Origin: Neolentinus lepideus HHB14362 ss-1
Lineage: Eukaryota; Basidiomycota; Agaricomycetes; Gloeophyllales; Gloeophyllaceae
Reading direction: 5' to 3'
DNA: 60,556 bases
NCBI GenBank assembly: GCA_001632425.1
Contig: KV425663.1
Coordinates: forward strand, 1-60,556
In this document: positions 49,265 to 60,077 of the stretch, piece by piece
Numbering within the stretch: the stretch's first letter is position 1
How the letters are laid out: every line of letters begins with the position of its first letter
Translations under genes and position numbers: made by a program
The notes under the pieces: generated by a model
Seen by the model: only the letters and a program-made list of their open reading frames with translations
The model's database searches: none
Told to the model about the DNA's origin: nothing

Positions 49265-51066
49265 ATGTCCCATTCTCCAACTCTAGAAACTCTTTGTGCT
49301 TCGTACCCGTCGCACCATACTCTCTTGACAACATTGCATACCTTTCTGGCCATCACACCACCAACCTTCATCTACATTACCGACCCGTATACTCCTCGTA
49401 TAACGACTCTCGCAATAAAACAGCTTCTCGATTTATTCTCTGAATCAGAACCAGATGAGAAAGCTGTGTATGCGTACGCAAGCATAAACGCCGTTGCAGC
49501 CTTCAGCCCTCGATTGTTCTTCGACACTGCTCTCAATGCGCTGGCGGGGCATTCACCAACGTGGGATAACGCTTGTGCGAACTGGAGTCGCGATGATGGG
49601 ATTAAGTACAATGAGAGCTTGGATGGCTTTCTGTGGGGTATCAAAGAAGTACATGAGCATCTACGATGGAATAGCACGGGTGGAACGGCGAAGAGGGACT
49701 GGAGAAAAGGGAGAGCAAGGGAAGAAGATGGGATGCAGGTGAAGATGATACTTGTGGTGGAAAGGTCTGAGCGACTGCTGCCTGACCTCGTCGTTCCACT
49801 GACCAAACTAGCCGAACTCGTGAGTGTCGAGATCTTTCGCTCTCGGACGTCATAAGTTTCACTACATGCTACCAATTGTAGACACAAACTCCAGTAACGA
49901 CCATCCTGATATCCTCGCTTCCTTGGTGCGACACAAAACCCTTGCTCGGAGCCGCACCTGATCCGTTCTACATCTCTGTCGGCTCACCCAGCAAAGAAGG
50001 TCCGTTGGTTTCTTTCATGTCCCGATTGTTTACTGACAACACGCATAGCAACCTTGCAAATTTTGTCTACCTCCCTCCCCTTCGTCTCGCCCTCTAGCTC
50101 TGATACAGGCATCCTCTCGAGAATATCTACAGAGAGCATCCAATCATTACGCGTGCCGTATCTCTCGACGCTCCACTCCGTCTGCGGGCCTTTCGTGTCC
50201 GACCCAGACGAGCTCTCCTATATCGGTGCTGTTTTATGGCTCACCTTCCTTGACGAACTGGCTCGGCTCTCGACAGAGGACAACACAGTTTACGAGGAAG
50301 AAGAAGGCGAGCTTGACATCACTGAGGAACTGAAGATGCGGCTTCTCCGTGCATTCACGCCGAAATTTCACGAGGCGCTGGACGTGCTGTACCCGCGGCT
50401 CGGATCCGCGGTGGACTTCCTTGTTTCCGCGTCCTCCTCGCAAACCGTTTCGACTCTTGATTTAACGCGAACGGAGAAGTACGTTGTGATAGCATCGTAT
50501 CTGGCCTCGACCAACCCCGTCAAGAGCGATATGCGGATGGTATACCGCGGCTCGGAGGGTGAGCGGAAGAAGCGGAGAAGGCGGAAGTCGAGTATATTGA
50601 CTAGTCCCAGAAAGGGGAAGGATGGGGCGGCGGTGAAGGTGCGACGCTGACTCTTCGCCGTTCTCAGTGTTCTTACGACAGTGTATTTTTTTGCATTTTC
50701 AAGATCCCGCAGCGCCTCCTGGGCCCGACGACGTTCCCGCTTGACCGGATGCTTGCTATACTAGGTAACTTGATGGTCGAGCATGAGGAGGAGCTAGACT
50801 TTCGTGATGAGGAGACGAGAGAGCGCGCTGCCGAGGTCGAGGTAGGCCGGGTGGGACTGCTGTGCGCGGTAAGAACGATGTCTCCGACTCATCATCCAGC
50901 CTGCATATCTCTGAACATGTCTGTGCAGATCACGAGTCTCACGCAGGCGCACCTACTAACTGGTGTATGGCCCACCTACAAGTGTGCAGTTGGGTATGAC
51001 GTCGTTCTCGGGTTAGCGCACGACATGGGGGTCAGTCTGGGTGAGAGAGTCTGGGATGCAGCTTGA
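49265..51066 (+). CDS. ORC5: Origin recognition complex subunit 5
   Basis: Five exons (49265-49819, 49882-49999, 50049-50638, 50704-50868, 50929-51066) give 521 residues. ORC5 is part of the six-subunit complex that marks replication origins and loads the MCM helicase. The best evidence is the C-terminal part: a basic linker (ERKKRRRRKSS), the block IPQRLLGPTTFPLDRMLAIL (20 residues), then ITSLTQAHLLTG and a winged-helix end (YKCAVGYDVVLGLAHDMGV). In the N-terminal AAA+ part the Walker B-like stretch MILVVERSERL (about 160-170) is seen, but the place of the Walker A loop (about residues 33-45, FIYITDPYTPRIT) lacks the GxxGxGK[ST] signature. All introns are 49-65 nt with GT-AG ends. Confidence 0.92.
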
Positions 51067-51633
51067 TAGATCTGCCCAGTGGCAACAGGTATATGGGAGA
51101 CATGTACGTTTTGCATTAGTGTTGCCTGGTTACTGTGTGGAAGTAGTTCACGGGTATGTGCCAGGACGGAACACACGTTGTGCATTACTTCCACTCAGAA
51201 ATGGAGTTATGCATGATTTTCGAATTGAGTGTCGTGAATGGATAATAGTTATATCTCTGTCTTAGAGCCAATGCTATGTTCTAATTTTCAATCTACTAGC
51301 TTCGGAAACACTGCGACGGTGGAACCGATTCCTCTCTGTTCCCATTAAGGCGCTGGGTTCAATGTGAGTGAATTATTTTCAATACAGTGTGGCGGTGGGT
51401 TTATTCATCTTCCCCTCCCCAAGGCTATTGATAGCAGATGCGGTACTCATCGATTTCAGCAGATGACCGCAGAAGTACAAGGAGAGCCTCAATATAGACT
51501 CGGGATGTAATGTGTTCCACTGCTTCCATTGGAGCGCTGTTAGTCTCCATGCCCATCTCGCTACAAAACTTAACTTTGGACTTTCTGTGTGTCATCCGAG
51601 CGAAACCGATCTTTAGGGAGGTTCAAGAGTACG
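51067..51633. other. Intergenic between ORC5 and the pseudogene
   Basis: 567 bp with no recognised gene. The start of the C-like pseudogene follows at 51634. Confidence 0.45.
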
Positions 51634-52890
51634 ATGGACCAGAATACTTTGATAGATAACTCGAGTCCCCTAATCACCTCCTTACCGGCGGGCGTATAGT
51701 AATTCCGGACTCCTAGCATCCGCATTGATGCTGGGAAGGATGCGCAATACAGCAGGTGAGAACTCAGTAATCAACTCAAGTTTATTTCTGCTTTATTCTA
51801 TCAGTATTCTAGGTATTCCCTAGGAGGTACCTTCACTGTTACAAGAATTTCCGACGCAAGCGCATTCTCCACTTTCAACGGCACGCAGTGACACTACGGT
51901 GCCCATAGGCAGGATCATGATTCTAACATCACGTTGAACGGAATACTTGAAGGCTCTTTCAACAGCTCCGCGAATGAACCCATTAGTGTCTGGAGCGTAC
52001 TCTATTGGTCCGGTCCGTTAAACGATGGGCCTCATACCGTCGTCTTATCCAACAGTAACAATGACGGACTATCACTGGATCTCTTTAACGGCATGGCGCC
52101 CTGTGCCTAGATCACCTTCACCACACTAGTGTCAACGCAGGTAGACCTTGTACAAGAAAACGATCATGCCTTTGCCTACTGGGGCACTGGCTGGTGAAGA
52201 ACTGTTGCAAACCAAGATCAGGACAATATTAGGACTCCCGAACACTGAGTGCCTGCGAAACACCACTGGTGCTCGCGACTTATTGTGATATTCACAGTAT
52301 CTTCTGTACTGCTCAAGACTCGGCGATATACACATCCTAAGTGTGTCTTCCTTGTTTTCTTCCATCCTTCGACTAAACCGTTCGGTAGGGTAGTGGGGAT
52401 ATCGATCTGTTTGAGACAATGTCACGATTCCTACGTAGGAGACTCTATACCAATATAATGGAATCCCAGGGCCTAATCAAGGTTCGCACTTCGTGTCGCT
52501 CGACGGGCATTTGATTTCGACAACTCTTGATGTACATCAAGATTACTTCTACGCCGACACCAAGTTATACTATCTTCCTGCGGATCGACACAATTTGTCT
52601 CTCACCAAGCAATCTCCGAACAATAGCTGTTTATCTGCTGACTATGCGATAGCTGGCCAAGCGGAGTGCGTTCACTCTTCGGGTTCGACCATATCTGAGA
52701 GCTGATCTTGGTTCCTCTCCGTATTTACCAGTGTTGTCTCCTACGGGAATTGCGTCATGATTACATTCATTGCTTTCGTCTGCGACATAGCTCTGCCGCT
52801 GTAGACGGTGGTTCTGTCGTGGGTGCGGCTGCCGCCGCTATACTCGTTAGAGGGCTATTCGTCTTCCATGGTCGACATCAACGCCCGGCG
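51634..52890 (+). pseudogene. Decayed third copy of the C/D membrane protein gene
   Basis: On the strand opposite to C and D, the whole gene can be followed in degenerate form: MDQNTLIDNSSPLIT at the start, YSLGGTFTV, FNGT, NITLNGILEGSFNSS, VLYWSGPLNDGPHTVV, ITFTTLVSTQ, DYFYADTKLYY, LSADYAIAGQAE, and a membrane-helix remnant near 52815-52855. Breaks: two adjacent stops at 51697-51702 in place of Trp-Ser, a stop at 51899-51901, another after YWGTGW, a changed splice donor after exon 3 (CT for GT), CAA to TAA at the end of exon 4, and a frameshift in exon 6. The unusual AG-G-GT arrangement around a one-base exon is still present (52389). The C-terminal tail is no longer alignable, so the end is approximate. 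Confidence 0.88.
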
Positions 52891-53981
52891 AAACTACATA
52901 GTCTAGCGGACCATTCTGCCCTTGGCCAGAATAGTGAAACCAACGACCCTTCCACACATTCCGACCAGACTTCCGGTCAGGGACCCCCCATTGATGGACA
53001 ACCTGCTGTCCAGCGATCGCTGTCCCCAGCACAACAAGTACGGCATGATTTAGTACTCTGGAACCATTGTCACAGCTCCTTTATCTGCGTGTTCTCATAT
53101 TCCAAGGACATGCATGCAATGCCATGCTTGTTATAGAGTATTGACCAATGGATGACAGGGGGAGGTTACGAGTTTGTTCTTTCAGTCTTCTTCTCCTCCA
53201 CCAAGATTTCGTTGATGTTCTTACAGACTTACTTGTGCCAGATCTACCTAGATCACCGCCCGGCGGTGTCTACCGTCTCTTCTCCTGTCTTCCCAATGAA
53301 GATGGCCTACTACGTGGCGATTCTTCCACGCTAGGAAATACATTGGTCAAAGTAATACCAGCGCGCATGAACAATCTCCCATGCTCGAATTCGAACCTGC
53401 AGCCGGCCAGTCGAGGGATGGCCTCGATCACCAACGCTGTGTTGAGAAATATTCTGACTTATTAATGAAGTCGTGTTTCCCCATTGACGTATAAGGCTGA
53501 GCACGTTACGTGTGAGTATTACATTCTGTGGCCTTCGCCTTGATTCTCTGGTCCCTTGTCAATGATCTCACCGGTCCCATCGACACCCTGTTTCTGGATT
53601 CTGAGGACGATCAGAACTACTACCGTCCTATTCAGGTCAAGGCCGGGTCCGGACATAGTGAATTATCTTCGCTACTGTTGCAAGGTCAGATCTTCCGTGT
53701 GACTCACATTCACTTCCTCTGGTCGCATTAAAGAGAAAAGTGAACAACCGCCGCTACCGTTCAGCTAAGTTCGACTGAGGATGATTCCGACATAGGCAGT
53801 ATATCTCGCGACTTCTGAATTGGCTCGTTCCAACAAACTGCCGACACCGCTCGCTTGTTCTCGCAGGCGGGACAACTTCCCTCTAATCCCATGTAGTACC
53901 TCGACAAAGCCTACAGTGCACGAATGCCAGTACTCGACACGTATTACCGTAGGGTAACTGTAGCATGGGGTATATCGCGTG
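52891..53981. other. Spacer between pseudogene and gene D
   Basis: 1.1 kb. Frames at 53148-53465 (106 codons, +) and 53528-53731 show no domain. At about 53912-53965 the sequence matches the 3-prime end of the DUF262 gene (46350-46397 and just beyond), marking the left end of duplication copy 2. Confidence 0.45.
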
Positions 53982-55679
53982 TTAATAATCGTTTGGATGT
54001 AGCCTGTTTGGTTCAAGCCTATAGGGTACATCTCCGGCTGTGTAAGACGTCGAGGTCAACATAAGCCCAGAACTTGCGTGATATGTTGAAGGGTCCGAGT
54101 AGCCCTCATAGGCATGCTGGGAGTCGAGAGAATCTAGAGGCTGCCCAGCAAGTGGGTTTGGAAGTAGGAAAGAATAGTTCGCGAGGTCAGTTTCTCTCGA
54201 AGACGAGATAATAGACTCTCGCATGGGCGTATAAGGAGGAGGTTCGATGAGTGGTGCCGTCCTACGCATTCCCCGGCGACGACAGAGGAAGAACCACAGA
54301 CTCGCGAGCACTAGACTCAAGACAGCGACACCTGCCACGACACCACCGACTATAGCACCAGTAGAGCTGTGTTGTGTATACGTGTCAAAATTACCACCTG
54401 CAGACGACGCTATTCTTTAAAAAGTACTCACGTTTTTGTATTCGTGGAACTTGGTAAATTGGAAGCAGAATGCGTGGATGCAGCAGTCGGACTCATAGCT
54501 GACGTAGATGTAGACGACACGACACTGGAGAGTTGAGATCAAAAGAAATTATGGTAAGCGCAGGACATTGTCCACCAAGCAACAGTGACATACGTGGCAA
54601 GGCCGGCTATCGCATAGTCAATGCCCAAGCAGGTGTAGCTCGATGCCAGGTTGGTGAGAGTCACGTTATGTAAACCGACTGGAAGCTCGCTTGCAGCATA
54701 CAGCAGGGTGTCAGCATAAAAATAATCTTGGTTTCCATTCGGTATCTGCGAGATTGACTGGTTATCAAGCGAGATAGAGTACGAGCCCTGAGAAGGCCCT
54801 AGGACTCCGTATATTTGTACCGAGTCTCCTGTGTGAGGATTGTGTTATCATCTTGTGAAGTAGATTTTCTGTCGTACCCTGCCAGATGGGTCAGTGGATG
54901 GACCGATTCGACCAAAAGAGGTAACGTACTTGAAATGTGTACACCACTGAGTCTTCGTTCGAACAGGAGAGGCTAAATGAGGCTTACTAAGTCATTGGTA
55001 CCAGAACGCTGAAAACGCGGAGGTACTTACTGTCCCGAAGTTCCATTGTACTGATTTTCATTTGCCACGTTCTTTGACCAGCCAGAGCCCTGCCAATGGA
55101 AAGATGGGTCTGTGTCTTGCACCAGGGTTGTCTGCGTTGACACTGACGTAGTGAATGTGATCTAAATGCGATACGTCATACAAAACCGCTAGAGAAAGTG
55201 CTAGAGACACCAACGTAGTCTAAATCCAGCCAATTGTTATTTGAACCAGTTGGGACGTTGGTTATTACGACTGTATGAGGTCCCTCCTCCAGCTCGCCCG
55301 ACCAGTACAGAGAGCCCCAGACGCCAATTGGATTATCCGTGGAGCCGTTGTAAGAGCCTTGAGATATTCCATCCAACGTGATATTGTAAAACCCGTGATT
55401 CTGCCTGTTAGCACCATACAACGTCACCGAGGTGCCATTGAAAGTGAAGGATGCGCTTGCGGAGTATGTGGTGGTGACGGTGAAGGTACCACCCATAGAA
55501 TACCTGAAATAATGATTTAGACAAAACCGAAGGCAGTTAAGGATGAATCCTTACCTGGCATACTGCTGATCCATACCAGCATCGGCCGGATTACTAGGGG
55601 TACGGAAACTCCATGCCCCGGAAGGTAAGTAGGTGATGAGTGGATTGGGGTTGTCGATTAGAGTGGTCGTATTGGACAT
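53982..55679 (-). CDS. Single-span membrane protein D, paralogue of C; contains a 1-nt exon
   Basis: Eight exons (55679-55555, 55503-55215, 55161-55031, 54972-54930, 54878 alone, 54828-54594, 54524-54432, 54366-53982) give 433 residues. Exons 1-6 have exactly the lengths of gene C (125, 289, 131, 43, 1, 235). The two beta-sandwich-like modules, Ser/Thr stalk, membrane helix (VAGVAVLSLVLASLWFF) and CRRR follow as in C. The cytosolic tail is 28 codons longer: the TGA that ends C is lost by local changes and translation runs on into SGLMLTSTSYTAGD. Amino-acid differences from C are spread through the ectodomain, while many third-position changes are silent, so the copy looks under constraint. 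TATA box at 55759-55765. Confidence 0.88.
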
Positions 55680-55758
55680 TCTACCTGGACCTCGCCAGGA
55701 GGCTGAGAGCTGTCGAGAACGCGGTGCAAGAATGAGGCCGAAATCATGTTGCCGTTGT

Positions 55759-55765
55759 TATATAA
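55759..55765 (-). promoter_or_regulatory. TATA box of gene D
   Basis: TTATATA on the minus strand, about 80 bp upstream of the ATG at 55679, in the same context as in gene C. Confidence 0.65.
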
Positions 55766-55929
55766 CCCAGTTGAACTGTGAGACATCTAACATGATACCT
55801 CTGATGCGTCAACAAGGTTAGAGGCGCCTTCTGGCGGTGCCCCTGCTAATATTAGAAACCGGACTGCTATGGGTTCGACTCAGTAAGGAAAGGATACGAT
55901 ACTGGATATTAGAGTTATCAGCTCGATTC

Positions 55930-56067
55930 AGTTACGATATGGCTCTCGAGGAGAGTCCGCTTACCTCTGAACAGATGCAGAGGCACTACATGTCTGACCA
56001 GGAGAGCGCGCTGGCGACACTATATATCAAAGAGTCTGGCGACCATCGCGGAGTTTCTTGGAATTAG
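55930..56067 (+). other. Conserved frame fragment in the duplicated flank
   Basis: The frame reads ESPLTSEQMQRHYMSDQE then LATLYIKES and stops. The counterpart in copy 1 (about 48390-48577) reads KSPLTSEQLQMHYMSDQD then LVTLCVQES. Frame is kept without stops in both despite many base differences. It could be a terminal exon of an unrecognised plus-strand gene, or chance. Confidence 0.3.
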
Positions 56068-56150
56068 ATGCAACTGCGCTGCTCTTTGACAGATGTGATC
56101 ATATCTCACAGTTGCGATGCTCCGAATGCAATAAGTCTATTTATTCCTAG

Positions 56151-56239
56151 ACACTGCGGGAGTCTCACTCTTTCAGGACCTGCAAAATGTTGATCAAAAT
56201 GAATATCCCATATAATTACTTTGGCAAACCATTCTGTCA
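56151..56239 (+). repeat. Terminus of a dispersed repeat, right copy
   Basis: Inverted counterpart of 4-92, about 93 percent identical by eye. The sharp end ACACTGCGGGAGT is at 56151 and the element would extend to the right. The following 280 bp are very AT-rich. I did not find a matching inverted end further right in the window. Confidence 0.75.
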
Positions 56240-56761
56240 AAGAGAAAAGTATATACTAAGGGAATAGTCAACAGACTGGACGAAATATTATCCATTTTAT
56301 TACCTTCAAGATCACTTGAATATCTATAGTTAAACATTGAGCAAAACTGATAGCAAAATATTTTCTCCGAGAAACATTTTTGTAAGCGAGTTTGTTTTTC
56401 ATCTTTGCTGACTCTTAAATGGTAAATAATTATATATATTACCATAAGGGCTATTTAGATGTTATATTATGTAATACCATATATTACCTTTTGATGGTAT
56501 AAAAAAGTATATAAAAAAGTATATATTTGGGACTGAGTCAGAATGTATTGCCCGGTGATCGCTGATACGCACCGGACGATCCTGCCTGGAGAAAACGGCA
56601 TTTCGACGACCTAACGCTACCCTCGTCCGCGACAGATATGAGGCGTCCATGGGTATACGGACAGTTAGGTGTGCCGGACAGTATCGTGCATCAGGCCTAT
56701 CTGCGGATGACTCGTGGACAGGGTCACGTGGAATGTATCCGCTCAACGCTGATACGCACAG

Positions 56762-56793
56762 ACACACGACGAAACCCGCGGAAAAGAGACCTA
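56762..56793 (+). repeat. Exact 32-bp direct repeat, copy 1
   Basis: Identical to 59978-60009; contains CGACGAAACCCGCGGAAAAG. Confidence 0.85.
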
Positions 56794-57895
56794 CTGTCGC
56801 GGATCAGGTAGTCGGACACACTGCCTACTCGGACAGTGGGCTTTTGCTCGCCCCTTAGTTAATATTAGACTGCAATTTATATATCATTTGAAAGCCATAG
56901 TTCGAGTGAACACTTCTGCCAAAGTTTACGAGGAAACGCTGAAAACTGACTGAGTTATCGTCAGCGTCGCTGTCGGAGTTCTCCGATTTTGATGTTTCGC
57001 GTTCCGCGCACCGCCGCCTTCTACAGTCCTCTCATTCTCGCCATCCACCATGGTGTCGTGCTGTCTCCGGGTACACTCTATTCAATTCTACATGATCTTG
57101 GCTCTCATATGAGACTCTGAACAACAAAATTGATCCCCATTTATCATCGTTATGAGGCCGACAAGATGGCCACTTGTGAAATGTCAGTCAACTGGACCTC
57201 CCCGACTTCAATGCCTCTTATTGTGTCCCCTCTGGCTGCTGGCCTCAAGAAGCTATGTGAGTGGTTTGACATATAGTGAAGGTACCCAAAGGTATTTTTT
57301 CATTAATTTTGTCAGCGTGGTGGGGGATTGGGGACCCGGGTCAAGGTGCATCTGCAGCAGAAGTGGAGGGGTGAAAAACTAAAAGGAAGATGTCGATGTC
57401 AGTTGGGGATTGGCTCATTTGGGCTGTGTGTATCATCTATCTGACCTAAATGATGAAGTCTGAGTAGCATTAGGATGAGAGTAGCTGTGTCCTGCAGCAG
57501 ATACAACCTGAATGTTCCTCAGCTTGCATGATATTGGGGTTTGGGCACAATTTGTATCCTCTGTTTATGCTCTCATTCATCCCTCAAATGTACTGAACCA
57601 TAGTCCAGCATATTAGGGGACATGGTATGCAAAGTTTAAGGCTGGGTTGGGATGCAGAAACAGGTGCTATATACGCTGTCCGAGTACATAGTCCTCTGCC
57701 CCAAAGGCTATGACAAAAATAGAATATTTCTACACTCAGCTGTATTGTATACAAAAATACAGAGCTACTTGGGAATGATAGACACAATGTATGCCGACAA
57801 TTTGCGGGTGGAATGGAACTGATATGAGGGATATAGCAGGTAGGGCAAGGCATACAGTGTAGGGTGTCCGACTACTAGGTCTCCGACAGTAAAGT

Positions 57896-57959
57896 GTAGA
57901 CACAACCACAAAGCAAACACCAAAGCCCTTGGTGTCAGATGGCTGCGAGGCCCGGGGTA
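57896..57959 (+). repeat. Exact 64-bp direct repeat, copy 1
   Basis: Identical to 60014-60077. Looser similarity continues for about 40 bp to the right (AAGGGTAAT, TAGTTC-GAGG). Confidence 0.85.
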
Positions 57960-59977
57960 GTGAAGGGTAATATAGTTCAGAGGGGATGGGTGGAGGAGAG
58001 ACGTATAGGTGGGGCTAAAGGAAGGTTGGCGCCAAGTCGCTACTCGGCGGCAGTCTGTAGGGTGAAGGCGACGCTATGCGCTATGTAGCGCTATATGCAC
58101 GGCGCTGTATGGGCGCTGTACGATGGTCCTCTTGCTCGGCGCTATGTGGTCTTCGACGCTCTATAGTGGAGCGCTGCTGGTAGTCGCTATCTCTAACTCG
58201 GACGTATGTCGACTCTGATTAGCACTACGCTACAGCGCACGAGGCTGTCTTTGAGAAGGGAACGTATATGCGGTGACTTACAAACAGCGACGCTACGCTG
58301 GTGTACTCTGTCACTATCTCTGGGTGAAGTCGGAGGTACGCAAGAGTACCTAAACGCGAGTCGCAAGACGGACTTAGAAAGGAAAGCTCTGGCGCAAGAC
58401 TGAGATCTGAAGTGTGTGGTGAAGAATAACTTGTTGTGCAGATAGTAAAGTAATGGCTTAAATACATAAGAAAGACTACTCCGTGTCCGATCCTATCTAC
58501 CTACGACGGCGAGTTGTGCCTCTGCTCAGCCTCACATCCATACGACTTGTACTGCCTTGCTCCTAATCCACATGCGCTCTGCGACCAATAACCTAACTCT
58601 AGCACGCGCGCCGCTCCGCGGATGGGAGCCAGTCGTGTGCGTCTTGACTTTGCGTTAGGGCGCACCTCTTCGATAATCCGGGGGCGGGCTATGCTGCCGA
58701 TGCTAGCGCGGTGCTGCCGAAAGAGGGATAAAGGGCGGGGCCGCTCTGTGGTGCGGCGGTGTCGTGATAGCCGTGGTCGCGCCATGTGTCGATGCACACT
58801 GCACGCATAAGGAAAGTCGCGCCAATAGAACTCGCGCTGATCCGAGGCGACGGCGGGCTGTACGCCATATGGAAAGGCGCCCTGAGACACCGCCTCGGTT
58901 CGGACCGCAGTAAGAACGCCAGCCGACGCCTGCCGAAATGCCGATGACTCGACTGAATGACGCCCGACGTCCGAGCTACCGAGGAGCCGTCCTAAGTCCG
59001 CTGAGGAGCCGAGAGCCTTGTCGCTGGTGCGTAGGGTCGCTAGTGCGCAGAGTACCGACAGTGCGCTATTGAGTCGCTAAGTCGCCGTTCCCACGAAGCG
59101 CGCGGAATCGCCCTAAGTCGCGTTTTCTGGGGTCAGAAGCCAACGGGGCCTATCAACGCGCATGGAGAGCAGAGGTTGACGCGTATCCTATACCGACAAC
59201 CGAGATGGTCTCAGATCATCGGACTCAGTAGGGCCGATGGGTAGTAACACACGGGACACCATCAAGGCAGTTCGCTACCCATGTTGTAGCAGGCATCGCA
59301 AAGGCACATGGGAGACCGCTGATCCTTCGACGGACATAGTAGAGGCCTATCCTTCAGGAATGACAGGCCAGGGAAGCGTTCACAAAAAGGGTAGCTGAAG
59401 GTCCACCACTACTATGAACAGTTCGGTAGCATGCATTACTGGATGTGAAAGGATGGTCGAGGCTAAGACCGCAGAGGATACACCATGAGGCTCATAGCTT
59501 TCCTCGACACCTCAGGAGCGTTGTGGACGTGGGTGCACCTAACCGACGACAGGACCAGATGGGTGTAGGAGTCATTGGCGGGAGGATGCGCTTACGCGTT
59601 CGGGGTCAAGAGTATGGACACGACAGGCGAAGTCTTAGGGATGGTTTGCGGTGTGAAGGAGTCTTGTCGAAGGGAACAGGATAAAGGCGATAGGAAGACA
59701 GGCAAGAAGACAAGTTCGTACCCCCGTTAGCTCGTAGCGGGTTCTCTCCCTCTAGTCTCATTCTGTACAACTCAGTGCTTACCTCTAAAAAAAGACGTTT
59801 TTACTCTCTGAGTGTCTTTGTGCTCTGAGGCAGCTTGTCTAATTGATCTATTGACTCGTCCACAGTGAGTCGTTCCCTAACCAGTAAAGCTAATCCAAGC
59901 CTAGTCTAGTCTATTATGCAAGCGGACGTCGTCTCCGCTTCACCAGAGAAGTACCCGCGACCCGATGATGAACACGA

Positions 59978-60009
59978 ACACACGACGAAACCCGCGGAAA
60001 AGAGACCTA
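59978..60009 (+). repeat. Exact 32-bp direct repeat, copy 2
   Basis: Identical to 56762-56793. Here it lies only 4 bp from the second copy of the 64-bp repeat. Confidence 0.85.
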
Positions 60010-60013
60010 AAGG

Positions 60014-60077
60014 GTAGACACAACCACAAAGCAAACACCAAAGCCCTTGGTGTCAGATGGCTGCGAGGCCCGGGGTA
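60014..60077 (+). repeat. Exact 64-bp direct repeat, copy 2
   Basis: Identical to 57896-57959 and followed by the same looser similarity. Confidence 0.85.

Larger units (their letters stand above)
53911..56120. repeat. Segmental duplication, copy 2
   Basis: Same-orientation copy of about 46350-48540. It carries the tail of the DUF262 gene without the rest of that gene, the complete gene D, and the matching upstream flank. The right-hand repeat terminus at 56151 starts about 30 bp beyond its end. Confidence 0.85.

Noticed and set aside
58501..58890. 129-codon Arg-rich minus-strand frame
   Set aside because: It lies in a GC-rich repeat region where Arg-rich frames arise by chance, with no domain seen.
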